64,000 nucleotides of DNA. Origin: Adiantum capillus-veneris (taxonomy: Eukaryota > Streptophyta > Polypodiopsida > Polypodiales > Pteridaceae). The stretch spans positions 111,284,141-111,348,140 of the forward strand of contig CM043942.1 of assembly GCA_014529385.2 (NCBI GenBank), in the 5' to 3' direction. A program made the translations under genes and the position numbers. Below, one piece after another: positions 1-11,700 of the stretch. Under the pieces are notes generated by a model. The model was not told the origin of the DNA, made no database searches, and was given only the letters and a program-made list of their open reading frames with translations. Position 1 is the first letter of the stretch. The number at the start of each line of letters is the position of its first letter.

Positions 1-401
1 AACGACTCAAAAATGCAAGGTTGAAAAACAATGACTACTTTGATAAGCGACATCGACTCAAGAGCAAAGAAATTGACAAAGGTGACTGGGTTTTGGTGTA
101 TGATAGTAGCCTTGATAACCAACACACAGACATGCGTAAGATTTCAAAAAGATGGTTTGGACCGTATGTTGTAAATCATGTGCATGAAAATGCTACTTAC
201 AGCTTGTCTGAACTAGATGGTACAAAAGTAAAGATTCTCATTGCAAGAAAAAGGATCAAAATGTTTAAGAGAAGAGGAGACAATGATCCAGAAGATGCTG
301 ATGAGAAAGAAGAGAAAACCACAGGTAAAGATCAAAGTGAAGATGAAGCTTTGGAATCATCCAGTGAAGAAGAAAGCAAGGAAGATGTACAAGAGGGCTG
401 A
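1..401 (+). pseudogene. Ty3/Gypsy integrase C-terminal end (partial, enters from left edge)
   Basis: The frame is open from base 3, so this is the end of a longer pol. Near its start is KGDWVLVYDSSLD, then KRWFGPYVV, the GPY/F-type module that closes Gypsy integrases, followed by an acidic Glu/Asp/Ser-rich tail. The same module occurs in the complete Gypsy element at about 43.5 kb (EGDLVLRYDNRLD, then RWKGPYIV), so the two belong to related lineages. A purine-rich tract and an LTR follow directly, as expected for the 3' end of an element. The upstream catalytic core lies outside the window. Intactness cannot be judged. Confidence 0.85.
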
Positions 402-444
402 TCTTACAAAGAAATAATGTGGCACATACCAGAGGATGTGTAGG

Positions 445-459
445 TTTAGAGGGGGTGGA
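445..459 (+). promoter_or_regulatory. Polypurine tract of Gypsy element
   Basis: An AGAGGGGGTGGA run lies immediately before a TG-starting LTR and about 50 bp after the integrase stop, the usual place for the plus-strand priming tract. Confidence 0.65.
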
Positions 460-1546
460 TGTCGTGCTGTGACACGTACATAGTGGGAACGCATGCTACA
501 AGATCTATCTTGTAATTTTTTAGATACATAATTATCTTTCTTATAATATACATATGCATATTTAAGTATAATAATAAGCCTTGTGTCTCATCCTATTATT
601 TTTCTCAAGGGTAACCTATTCTTACTTTACCCCATCAGAAAATACTATGGGAAAAGCATCAATAGCTCCGCCTCTCTAACTTGGGGCAAAAAGAATTGAT
701 TCTTTATTTCTACTATCTCATTATCATCTCACACCCTAGCTAGATCCTATATCTAGGGTAAACTCCAATATATATATATTCTATGTATTTTTCATATTTT
801 TCTTATATTTCTTTTTAAATAGCTACTAGGAGGGAATCAAATCCTAGTGGGACACTAGGTGGCATGATTTCAAAGATACACTTATTTTAATGCATTATTG
901 CAAGCATGATTACAAAACTTTTTCAAGGAGCAATGTCATGCTTTCATATGGCATGAGGTGTCCTTTGGAATCAAATGAAAGTTTAGACTAAGGGGACCAG
1001 AGGAAGACTTTTGCTGCCAAAAATGGACCCTATTTTGATGAATTTTTTACACAAGGTTTCAATCTGAATTGGAAAACAATTTTAAAATGAAAATAATAGC
1101 TAATGAGCTGCATTTTCTGCCCAAATTTTTACTGTTTTATTTGGAGACACGGTTGAGGAGATATGATCAAAATACTGGACCTCAGTCTGCCCACATCATG
1201 GAGGGACAGCTCATTTCCAACTTTTCCAATTCCTGTTCACAGTGGCTCCCCTCTTCTTGTGTAAACCCTTGGGGGTCCCCTTCACCTATAAAAGGGGACC
1301 TTTTCTTCCTTGAAAATAACTCAAGCATTCAAGCCATTGATGAGAGGAATTCACGAGGGAGGGAGTAGTAATGCCAAATTGTACTTAGTCATTAACATAA
1401 GCCTAAGCCTACACTTTCTCCGAGAAGAAGACGAGCCATTCTTGCAACAACAATCTAACCTTGGAAGATCAACTCTAATCAAAGAATGTCTTGCACTTGG
1501 TGTATCAATCAAAGTGGAATTATCCACTCTTCTTCTCTCTCCATCA
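460..1546 (+). repeat. Gypsy LTR (putative limits)
   Basis: It starts TGTCGTGCTG directly after the polypurine tract. It is proposed to end CCATCA just before TGGTGCCGAAGG (1551), a primer-binding-like sequence. A TATAAAAG box at 1287-1294 fits an internal LTR promoter. No second copy of this LTR is in the window, so the 3' limit is uncertain. The ORFs inside it have no recognisable protein and are treated as chance. Confidence 0.5.
1287..1294 (+). promoter_or_regulatory. LTR TATA box
   Basis: TATAAAAG preceded by a C-rich stretch, late in the LTR, as in the 2.7-kb Gypsy LTRs of this window. Confidence 0.45.
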
Positions 1547-1850
1547 ATAATGGTGCCGAAGGGTTTGTCAAGTAAGATGTGTTCTACATTGATGTTTTCT
1601 TGATTACTTGTTGTTTTATTTTTCATCTCTAATCCTACATATATATATATATCTAATCTCATCTCCTTAACCAAACCTATCTCTCTCACTCTTTGTAATT
1701 TATCCTCTCTACAAATTTTAGGTTCTCTTTGCTATAGGTACATCTCTCCCCGTAGTATCCTTATTGCCTACGGGCAAGAATAGGGCTTGGGAGGGAAACT
1801 TCTCATCTCTTCACTTCTCTCATATCTACATTTCTCACATACTATCCTAG

Positions 1851-2069
1851 ATGAATAACCCACATGATGATAATTTCTATCCCTTTCACTCTGTACGATC
1901 TATTAGAATTAACGTATGGATTAGCCGTAAAATACACTTTCAACAACGTATAGTGTTTCTCTTTGGTCCAGAAAGGCTCAATGAAATACTTCTATCATCG
2001 GATCCCATCATGATACCTCTCATAGACTATAACTTTTCTTTTGACGTAAGCGTAGTTATCTTGCTATGA
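1851..2069 (+). CDS. Small Gypsy leader ORF, ILL type (72 aa)
   Basis: Function unknown. The protein contains RINVWISRKIHFQQRIVF, FGPERLNEI, IPLIDY and FDVSVVILL. The ORF at 38258-38476 in the complete Gypsy element has matching blocks: RINIAISRKIHFQQRMVF, FGAQRVGEI, LPLIDY, FDVNIFILL. Both end at the same point and are the same length. Many codons differ at third positions while the residues are kept, which suggests selection on protein. It lies about 300 bp after the proposed LTR end, so it is the leader of a second element in tandem with the integrase fragment at the window start. Confidence 0.6.
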   Translation: MNNPHDDNFYPFHSVRSIRINVWISRKIHFQQRIVFLFGPERLNEILLSSDPIMIPLIDYNFSFDVSVVILL

Positions 2070-2120
2070 ACCAAGAGGATTTGTAAACACAATTAATCCC
2101 CATCACTAGACAAAACATAT

Positions 2121-2231
2121 ATATTTGGTCAGCCAAGATTGAATGCCATTAACTCATCTATTAACCCTTTCATACTACCCATGATACGATATGACCATAG
2201 CCTTGATGTTTTCATCTTTGTGTTGTTTTGA
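2121..2231 (+). pseudogene. Remnant of second small Gypsy leader ORF, VLF type
   Basis: Thirty-six codons and a TGA read FGQPRLNAINSSINPFILP, then IRYDHSLDVFIFVLF. They match the C-terminal half of the ORF at 38024-38236 (LGPLRLAEINASVNLFILP, then IRYDLSLDVYIFVLF). The N-terminal half is not recognisable here. Sequence after about 2330 belongs to a Copia fragment, so the Gypsy leader is truncated. Confidence 0.55.
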
Positions 2232-5200
2232 CATTTTCTTTTGTGTTCTTTCTTTGTGTGTGTAAGTGCAAGAGAGAAAGAGTGGGTCTTCTTAGATTGC
2301 ACTTGTTTCCAAACCCTAGTCTTCATGGCATCTATGGTTTAACTCCTTCATATAGTTTCTGTTGAGTTCTCTCACAAACTCTGACAGCCATAAGCCCGGT
2401 GCTTTCCTGGCAAGACCGCAAATTTCTTGACAACGTAAAGAGTTGAAATTGAAGATTATGCATGAGGAAGATGATATGGACACTTTCCTTGTTGATGTCA
2501 GGTATATCAATGAGAAACTTTTTTTTGCAGGTGAAGTCATTTGAGACAGATCCCCTATGCAAACTACTCTTGATTCCTTACTAGATTCCTTACTAGATTC
2601 GTACCAGACTTTTGCTAGTACTTGGAGATATATGACCCAATGAAATCCTGAAGTTGTCAAGTTTGATGCATTATGCACATTGCTGTTGCAAGAGTCGCTA
2701 TCCAAAAAAAAAGGACTAGACAACATGCAGTTGAACAGGCTTTTATTGCTTCTCAAAGAAAGGGTGGTAACAACAATGAAACCACTTCTTATGGTTTTGT
2801 TGCGAGTGGAAAAAATTCTGCTCACAATGCTTCTGCTGGCAGCACTTCGTTTGGCAATTCTTGTGATAGGGCTAAAAGAAGATGCATTGCCATTATTGTA
2901 AAGCTAATGATCACTTGATCAAGTAGTGTCCTAAGATGAAGGACAAAGAGGCTAAGAAGAAAGAGGGTGGTTCTACTACCAATGCAGCCATTGTTGAGTC
3001 TTCTATGAAAGGAGACTCTGATGCTGATGTTGATATAGAATGGGCTTTTAGTGGAGAGTGCACTTACAATCCTATTGTCCATGATGCATGCATGTCAAAT
3101 GTTTCTGCAGATTCACATGTGTGTTATTTCTACAGTGGTGCTACAAAGCACATTACCTCACATCGTGAATTGTTCACCTCTCGAGTCTATCCCTCATGGG
3201 AATTCAGTCACCTGTGCTAACGATGCCTCTTATCCGATTCAGGGAGTTGAAAAGATTGTGCTTATTTCTGCAAATGGTAGTTCTTTGACACTTGTTGATG
3301 CACTTTATGTACCTAGGATCAAGAAGAATATTTTGACTGTATCTGCACTTGCTAGATTTGGACTTGTAGTCAGATTTGTGGATGACAAAAATTGTTTTGG
3401 TGATGAAATTGTTGCATCTTGACTTTTTTATCGTGGGCTGTATAATCTCACTTTGTATGACAATTGTGGATAAATTTTTGCAAATGCAATTGCAGATTCA
3501 AGGGCTATTCATATGCAAAACTTTGGCATGCACGTTTTGGTCATCTGAATTTTTGCCAGTTTGATATGTTTGCAAAAATTTGATATGATTGCTTCTTTGC
3601 CGCCTCTTGAAGCACCTCTCAAACATGTTTGTGAAGGCTGTATTTTGGGTAAAATGCAGCATTCTAAGTTTCTACAGGATGGTTCAGTTAGGGCCACATG
3701 CAGGTTGCAGTTTGTGCATAGTGATGTTTGTGGGGCCATACAAACTCCGTCCTTGGGCAATTACCTATACTTCGTGGCTTTCATTGATAATTACTCTAGG
3801 CATGTATGGGTATTTCTGCTTAGAGCCATGCCCGAAAGTTTTATGTGCTTCAAACAATTTCTGGCTATGGCTGGAAATGTCTCAAAATGTACGATGGGCA
3901 CCCTCCGTTCTGATTGAGGGGGGGAGTATATGTCTCATGAATTTTATGCATTTTTGGCTAGTCGTGGGATAAAACACCAATGTACAGTGCCTTATACACC
4001 TCAGAAAAATGGTGTTGCTGAGAGGAAAAATAGTTCATTTACGGAAATGGCATGATGTATGGTCAAAAGTCAAGCTTTGCCGCACTATTTTTGGCTTGAG
4101 GCCATCATGTGTGCCACATATGTACTAAATAGGTGTCCTACAAAAGCTTTGCAGTCTATTACTCCATATGATGCATGGCATGATAGAAAGCCTTATATTG
4201 AGAACATGCGTGTTTTTGGTTGTTTGGCATATGCTTTGGTGCCACAAACACAATGCAGAAAATTGGATGATAAGGCTGTCATATGTATTTCTGCTAGTTA
4301 TAGTTCTCAAAGCAAAGGTTACTGGTTGTTTCATCCACAAAAAAAGCGTATTCTTGTTTCACGGGATATAGTGTTTGTGGAACATTCGCTTCATCCCTTG
4401 CTGTCATGTACTAGAGACAGTAATGTAAGCTCACAGGACATTTATGACACTTTATTGCCTCTTTTTAGTGGTGGAAATAGGAATGTAAATTCCAATGAGG
4501 CAAATGTAAAGCCTATGGGGATTTCTAAAAATGTCATAGATCAGCCTATTATTGATGCAGATGTACATGATGTACTTGATGAGAGGAAAGGGCTAAAAAT
4601 GAGCAGGCTAGAGGTATGCCAATATGGTTGGTGCATACATTGCGTGACAATAAAGTGGATGCACTTTTGTCTACTCGTACTCGTTCAGGCTCTCGCCATT
4701 CATCTTATGTATCAAATTGTTATGCTTTGGCTGTGTCTAGCTTACATGATATTGAGGAGCCTCTGTCTTTCGATGCAGCACGGAATTCAAAAAATTGGAT
4801 GGCTACCATGCAATTAGAATATGATGCACTTAGAGAAAATGACACATGGAATTTATGTGGTTTGCCTCCTGGAAAAAAGTCCATTGATACAAAGTGGGTT
4901 TACAGTTGAAACGCAAGCCGGATGGTGAGATGGGTCGCCATAAGGCTTGACTTGTTGCAAAGGGTTATGCACAGCAAAAAGGCACAGATTATGAAGAGAC
5001 TTTTGCTCCCACTTGTCATATGACTACTGTGCATTTTCTATGTGCATTGGTAGCTCATTTTGGTTGGGATGTACATCAATCAGACATTGTTACTGCTTTC
5101 TTGAATGGTGACATATTTGAGGAAGTCTATGTAACGCAGCTTTGCGGTTTTGTCAAGAAAGGACAAGAGGACAAAGTGTGAAGATGTAAGAAGGATTTTT

Positions 5201-6044
5201 ATGGGTTGAACCAATCTCCTTCTGCTTGGTATGAGAAAGATAACACTCATTTGGTCAAACGAGGCTTTCATAACAGTCCAACAGAAAGCACATTGTATGT
5301 AAAGCGTGAGAGTGATGTACTTCTCATCATGGTTCTTTATGTGAATGATTTTCTGATCACTAGACCAAATGAGAGATATATTGCTGAATTTAAGGCTGAT
5401 CTGAATGCTACTTTCAAGATGAAAGATTTGGGACTATTGCATCATTACTTGGGTATACAGTTTAAGCAGTGTGATGGTGGTATTTCCTTGTGTTAGAAAA
5501 GTTACATAAAGACATTGCTATGTAAGTTTGGACTTGAGGATTGAAAACCTATTGCCACTCCCATGGAAACAAGTTTGAAATTGAGTTCACATGATGCTGA
5601 TGATCATGCTTATGTCACTCTTTACCAAACTGATGCATTAGAAAATTTCGGAGGTCATTTGGAGGGCCTTGTAAGAAATTGTATTTCTCTCTCTAGTAAC
5701 TTTTTTAAAAATGCACTTGCACCTTGTGAGTACGTCCAAAAGGACAACCAGACACTCTAAAAAGTAGATTTATATTCCCAATCGTCCTTGAAAACGGTCA
5801 CTTTTTTATTTAATGCAAGCGTCTTTTTCAAGAGGCAGGTGCGGCGCATTCAATGCAGCTTACGTCATCACTGAAAGTTGAAAAGTCACAAAATATCAAA
5901 TAGTGATAGATTTTGAGGCTTTTGACACCACCAATGCGTCCGAAATGCCAAAATACCTTAAAAACGAATGTCTACTTGTCTCATTCCGACATCCGGAGAG
6001 GCAAAAAATGTCAAAAAACCCCCAAAAATGGGTTTTTTACTTAA

Positions 6045-6092
6045 GGCGCGCGAGGAGGCATTTTAAAATTCTAAAATGCCCCTCTGCGCGCC
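6045..6092. repeat. Inner hairpin, left arm of foldback element
   Basis: Forty-eight bases starting GGCGCGCGAGGAGGCATTTT and ending in a near reverse complement (GCGCGCC). The partner in the right arm is at 6221-6268. Confidence 0.8.
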
Positions 6093-6220
6093 GTTAGTAC
6101 AAAGCTCCTTTTAGTGATTTTTGGACAATTATCTTTCAAGAAAGCCCCTTTCTAGAGGTTTTTTGACATTTTCCTCTCAAAAAGCTCCCTAAAAAAGGAA
6201 AAAAGGGGCTTTTTACTAAC

Positions 6221-6268
6221 GGCGCGTGAGGAGGCATTCCAAAATTTTGGAATGCCCCCTCGCGCACC
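6221..6268. repeat. Inner hairpin, right arm of foldback element
   Basis: It starts GGCGCGTGAGGAGGCATTCC and ends CCCCCTCGCGCACC, so it is self-complementary and also the mirror of the hairpin at 6045-6092. Confidence 0.8.
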
Positions 6269-7416
6269 GTTCGTAAAATGTTCTTTTAGGGGTTTTTGAC
6301 AGTCTTTGCCTCTTTGGATGTCGGAGCGAGGCAATTGGAGATTCATTTCTAGGATATTTGGGCGTTCCGGACGCATTGACAGTACCAAAAGTTTCAAAAT
6401 CTTCCACCACTTGATAGTTTTGTAACTTTTTGAGTTCTAGTGATGATGTAAGCCGTGTCAAATGCACCGCATCTACCTTCTGAAAAAGGTGCTCGCATTA
6501 AATGAAAGAGAGTGATCGTCTTCAAGGACCACTAGATTATTAAATGAGGAGAGGGACACCTTTTATATTTTTGTTAATATCAATCTATTTTTCTATGTAA
6601 CGTAGGCTCTTCTCTCATTGGAGGAGCTTATTTTCCTCTCTCTTCCAAAAAGCCCTCCATAAGACCTCCGAAATCTCCCAATGTTGGCTACCTCATTTAT
6701 GTATGCAACACAAGGTCAGATATTCAGCTAGCAGTCTCACAGGTCAGTAGATTTATGCATAGCACAGGGTCTAATCATTGGCAGACTGTCAAGAGGATTT
6801 TTTGCTACCTTAGTGACACTTTACATCTTAGCTTGTTTTATCCAAAGGGGGGATCATTTTCCGCCAGACTTACATGCTTTTTTGGACTCAGATTGGGCTG
6901 GTTGTTTTGACATGAAAGTCTCCACTACTGATTTTATTTCATGCTTGGCAGCTCATGTATATCATGGTTCATCAAGAAGCAACCTACTGTGGCCACTTCT
7001 AGTTGTGAGGCTGACTACAGGGAAGTCTTCATACCTATGGTTGAGTGTGTATGGATCAGACGCCTTATGGCTGATTTGGGTGTTGGACAAGACACTACCA
7101 ACACTATCTACACTAACAGTCAGAGCGCATTGGCAGCTGCAAGGAACCCAGTTTTTCATGCTCACACAAAGCACTTCAGGTGCATTACCACTATGTCAGG
7201 GAGATGTTCTCAGCAGGAGAGATCAGCTTGGCTTATGTTCCAACATAGGTTAACCTTGTAGATCTTTTCACAAAGGCATTGTCTTGTGAGAAGCTTGAAG
7301 CTTTCCGCAAAGCTTTGGGCTTGCTCCCCTTTGTGGACTGATCATGTCCTTAGGGCATGGTACTTTCCTTGTCTCATGTGCCAGTTCTCATTCACCGTAT
7401 CACTCTAGGGCGGATT

Positions 7417-7641
7417 TGTTACCATATACATGTGGTAGTGATGTGTGTGAACACACTAGGACCGCTGGGCATTTTTCCCTCTTTAGGAGGTCTTTTCCCT
7501 TGTGCATTGTATGTACGCCCATCACTCTAGGGCTATCTATCTTTCCATTGCACACTAAGTAACACACTCTCAGTTGTGTGCCTTGAGCTTCCTTCGTCTT
7601 CTCCAAGCTGTGTGAGTTTCTCTGCAACCCTAATTCCAACA
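7417..7641 (+). repeat. 3' LTR of decayed Copia copy (225 bp)
   Basis: TGTTACCATATACATG... to ...TAATTCCAACA, nearly the same as the LTRs at 8129 and 12754. A degenerate purine tract (CTAGGGCGGATT) precedes it. Confidence 0.9.
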
Positions 7642-8128
7642 AGAGCAACTTGACTAAATTCATCTACAAGAGTATAGAAGAGTAGTATAGAGTAGTCTGT
7701 TGTTATGACATTACTTGCTTTTTCTAGTAATTTGTATCCATGCATCATTATAAAAGTCACATTTTGCTCTTCTTGATTTGATTTGAACTCCTAATTTTCC
7801 TAATGTGAAATTAGTTTCAACATTTGGAATTGGAAAAGAATTAAGGGGAGGCATCTTTTCAATGTTTAAGACCTATTTAGAAATTTTGGGAATTATTCAA
7901 GTCCCATTTCTTATAACGCTATTAAAAAACTTAGTATTTTTGTGTAGTTTGAGCTATCATCTATTCACGGTTACACTCTATGTTTCATATACCCCTTAAC
8001 ACATATCTATAGGGATATGTGTATTTATATACATACTTATATGCATCAACTACAATGACATCAAAAGAATAAGGGAAGCATGGCACTAACTCAATTTGCA
8101 TTATACAACATTATTCATGTATAAAAAG
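7642..8128. other. Spacer between two same-family Copia copies, no gene seen
   Basis: AT-rich, 487 bp. I see no coding signal, LTR or repeat shared with the rest of the window. Confidence 0.5.
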
Positions 8129-8354
8129 TGTTACCATATACATGTGGTAGTGATGTGTGTGAACACACTAGGACCGCCGGGGCATTTTTTCCCTCTTAGA
8201 AGGTTTTTTCCTCCGTGCATTGTATATACGCCCATCACTCTAGGGCTATCAATCTTTCCATTGCACACTAAGTAACACACTCTCTATTGTGTGCCTTGAG
8301 CTTCCTTCGTCTTCTCCAAGCTGTGTGTGTTTCTCTGCAACCCTAATTCCAACA
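8129..8354 (+). repeat. 5' LTR of Copia element (226 bp)
   Basis: TG...CA ends: TGTTACC at the start, CCAACA at the end. TATATACG at 8222-8229 is the likely promoter TATA element. It differs from the 3' LTR at only a few positions around 8190-8215. Confidence 0.95.
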
Positions 8355-8356
8355 AT

Positions 8357-8368
8357 TGGTATCAGAGC
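8357..8368 (+). promoter_or_regulatory. Primer-binding site (initiator Met tRNA type)
   Basis: TGGTATCAGAGC, the standard plant Copia primer site, two bases after the LTR end. Confidence 0.95.
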
Positions 8369-8720
8369 AGGTCACGTCCTCCCGGGCTTAGTCGCCAGCT
8401 GCTCCAACACACGCCTGCTCACTTTCTCCGATTTCAGTGAGCTTTGGTAGGCGTTCGCAGGTCGACAAATTTTTTGGGAGAACTCAAAGAGCTTGGTCTG
8501 CTCAGAATTTTGATTTGGGCTCATTTGGGCCTCTGTTTCCACTACAGGCAGTGCTGCACAGGCTATTTCGTCATTTTATGCAGAATTTCTGTCAGTGTCG
8601 TTTTTTGCATAACAGGTGCCTTATAGTCTTCTACGGTTTGTGCTATATAGATAGCATAGGTTGTTCCCACTCCATTTCTCCTATTTTCGGGTAGTTTTCA
8701 CATCAGGTGCAACATTTATC

Positions 8721-11700
8721 ATGGCTGACAACAACAACACAGATGTGTTCAAGATGTTTTCTGTTGAGGACAGGTTTGATGGGGAAAACTACCCTATGTG
8801 GGCTTATATGATGCAACATGTTCTTGTGTCAAAAGGTGTCTGGAACATTGTGCAGGGCATTGATGTACGTCCTGGTTCTGAGGATGTTGGCGATGTGGAG
8901 GATGTTGCAGGTCTTGCTACAAGGATTGCAGCTGTTAGGGTTGTTTTGCCTATGGCAGAACAAGCTCGTTGGGATGTTAAGGATGCGAAAGCTCATGCAT
9001 TAATTGTGTTGTCTGTGAAGCGCACCATTGTTCTTCACATCCGTTCAACAAAATCTGCAAAACAGGCTTGGGATATTCTAGCAGGTCTTTATGCAAGCCG
9101 CAATGAGGCTAAAATTGCTTTGTTGCGTAAAGAGCTGGAGTCGAAGATTATGCATGAGGAAGATGATATGGACACTTTCCTTGCTAGTGTCAAGGATATC
9201 AATGAGAAACTCATTTCAGAAAGTTCCCTAGTGCAGACTGTTCTTGATGCCTTACCAGATTCCTACCCGACTTTTGCTAGTACTTGGAGACTGATGACCC
9301 AAGGAAATCCTGAAGTTGTCAAGTTTGATGCATTATGCACATTGCTGTTGCAAGAGTCACTGTCCAGAAAAAACAGGACTAGACAGCGTGCAGTTGAACA
9401 GGCTTTTATTGCTTCTCAAAGAAAGGGTGGTAACAGTAATGCAACCACTTCTTATGGTTCTGTTGTGAGTGGAAAAAATTATGTTCCTAATGCTTCTGCT
9501 GGCAGCACTTCGTCTGGCAATTCTCATGATAAGAGCAAAAAGAAGATGTGTTGCCATTATTGTAAAGCCAATGATCACTTGATCAAGTCCTGTCCTAAGT
9601 TGAAGGCCAAAGAGGCTAAGAAGAAAGAGGGTGGTTCCATTGCAGATGCTGGTTCCACTACAAATGCAACCATTGTTGAGTCTTCTATGAAAGGAGACTG
9701 TATTGCTGATGTTGATGCAGAATGGGCTTTTAGCACAGAGTGCACTTACAGTCCTGCTGTCCATGATGCATGCTTGTCAGTTGCTACAGATTCACATGTA
9801 AGGTATTTCGATAGTGGTGCTACAAAGCACATTACCTTTTGTGCCGTGGGCCGTATAAGCTCACTTTGTATGACAAGTGCGGACAAAATTTTGCAAATGC
9901 TGTTGCAGCTAGATTCAAGGGCTATTTTAGATGCAAAACTTTAGCATGCACGTTTTGGTCATCTGAATTTTGCCAGTTTGCTGCCTTTGCAGAAATCTGA
10001 GATGGTTGCTTCTTTGCCGCCTCTTGAAGCACCTGTCAAACACGTTTGTGAAGGCTGTATTTTGGGTAAGATGCAGCGTTCTAAGTTTCCAAAGTATGGT
10101 TCAGTTCGGGCCACATGCAGGTTGCAGCTTGTGCATAGTGATGTTTGTGGGACCATGCAAACTCCGTCCTTGGGCAATTACCTGTACTTCGTGACTTTCA
10201 TTGATGATTACTCCAGGCATCCATGGGTATTTCCGCTTAAAGCGAAGTCCGAAGTTTTTATGTGCTTCAAACAATTTCTGGCTATGGCTGAAAATGTCTC
10301 GAAATGTACTATGGGCACCCTCTGTTCCGATCGAGGGGGGGAGTATATGTCTCATGAATTTAATGCATTTCTGGCTAGTCATGGGATAAAACACCAATGT
10401 ACAGTGCCTTATACGCCTCAGCAAAATGGTGTTGCTGAGAGGAAAAACAAGTCACTGACGGAAATGGCACAATGTATGGTCAAAATTCAAGCTTTACCGC
10501 ATTCTTTTTGGCTTGAGACCATCATGTGTGCCACTTATGTACTTAACAGGTGTCCTACATAAGCTTTGCAGTCTATTACTCCATATGAAGCATGGCATGA
10601 TAGAAAGCCTTCTATTGAGCACATGCATGTTTTTGGCTGTTTGGCATATGCTTTGGTGCCACAAGTACAGCGTAGAAAATTGGATGATAAGGCTGTCAAA
10701 TGTATTTTTGTTGGTTATAGTGCTGAAAGCAAAGGTTATAGGTTGTATCATCCACAAACAAAACGTATTCTGGTTTCTCGGGATATAGTGTTTGTGGAAG
10801 ATTCTGTTCAGCCCTTGTTGTCATGTACTAGAGACAGCAATGTAAGCTCACAGGACATTTATGACACTTTGTTGCCTCTTTTCAGTGGTGGAAATATGAA
10901 TGTAAGTTCCAATGAGGCAAATGTACAGCCTATGGGGGTTTCTAAAAATGTTTTAGATCAGCCTATTACTGATGCAGATGTACATGATGTACTTGATGAG
11001 GAAAGGGCTGAAAATGAGCAGGCTAGAGGTATGCCAAAATGGCTGGTGCACACTTTGCGTGACAGTAAATTGGATGCACCTTTGTCTAGTCGTACTCGTT
11101 CAGGCTCTCTCCATGCATCCTATCCATCAGATTGTTATGCTTTGGCTGTGTCTAGTTTACATGATGTTGAGGAGCCTCTATCTTTTGATGAAGCACAAAA
11201 TTCAAAAAATTGGATGGCTGCCATGCAATCAGAATATGATGCACTTATAGAAAATGACACATGGACTTTATGTGATTTGCCTCCTGGCAAAAAGGCCATT
11301 GGTACGAAGTGGGTTTACAAGTTGAAACACAAGCCGGATGGTGAGATTGATCGCCATAAGGCTCGACTTGTTGCAAAGGGTTATGCACAGCAAAAAGGCA
11401 TAGATTATGAAGAGACTTTTGCTCCCACTTGTTGTATGACTACTGTGCGTTTTCTATGTGCATTGGCAGCTCATTTTGGTTGGGATGTACATCAATCAGA
11501 CATTGTTACGGCTTTCTTCAATGGTGGCATATTTGAGGAAGTTTATGTAACGCATCCTCGCAGTTTTGTCATAAAAGGACAAGAGGACAAAGTGTGCAAA
11601 TGTAACAAGGCTTTGTATGGGTTGAAGAAATCTCCTCATGCTTTGTATGAGAAATATGACACTCATTTGGTCAAACAAGGCTTTCGTAACAGTCCAACAG

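Larger units (their letters stand above)
5636..6683. mobile_element. Foldback (long inverted repeat) DNA transposon, 1,048 bp
   Basis: It interrupts the Copia RNase H region: the uninterrupted copy reads straight through the site at about 12030. The left end, CATTAGAAAATTTCGGAGG, is mirrored by CATTGGGAGATTTCGGAGG read from the right end. The two halves (5636-about 6110 and about 6190-6683) are imperfect inverted repeats along most of their length. Each arm also carries its own GC-rich hairpin, at 6045-6092 and 6221-6268. Flanking ATG (5633-5635) and TTG (6684-6686) may be a decayed 3-bp target duplication. It has no coding capacity. A 3-bp duplication and CA-starting ends would fit a CACTA-type relative, but the superfamily is unproven. 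Confidence 0.85.
2395..7340 (+). pseudogene. Copia gag-pol pseudogene (copy with foldback insertion)
   Basis: Recognisable parts, in order: gag from about 2455; protease motif with SGATKHIT, where the catalytic Asp before Ser is Tyr (about 3130); GAG-pre-integrase and integrase core at about 3560-4140, with VAERKN kept and an in-frame stop in the SDRGG block; reverse transcriptase at about 4780-5500, where the catalytic YVDD is YVND (about 5338); RNase H/C-terminus at 6690-7340, with ATSSCEADY and TNSQSALAAARN. Several catalytic residues are lost, so this copy cannot encode working enzymes. Confidence 0.85.
2395..7641 (+). mobile_element. Decayed Ty1/Copia copy, 5'-truncated, with 3' LTR
   Basis: From about 2395 to 7641 the sequence follows the fuller Copia element at 8129-12980, beginning in mid gag. 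It has no 5' LTR. Reading frames are broken by many stops and frameshifts throughout gag, integrase, reverse transcriptase and RNase H. A 1,048-bp foldback element interrupts it at 5636-6683. It keeps the protease-to-integrase stretch (about 3158-3425) that the better copy has lost. It is older than the 8.1-kb copy, judged by number of lesions. Confidence 0.9.

Noticed and set aside
2316-2825. Minus-strand 169-codon ORF over the Copia fragment
   Set aside because: It is antisense to the decayed gag; the sister copy shows a similar antisense frame at 9357-9764 only through shared sequence.
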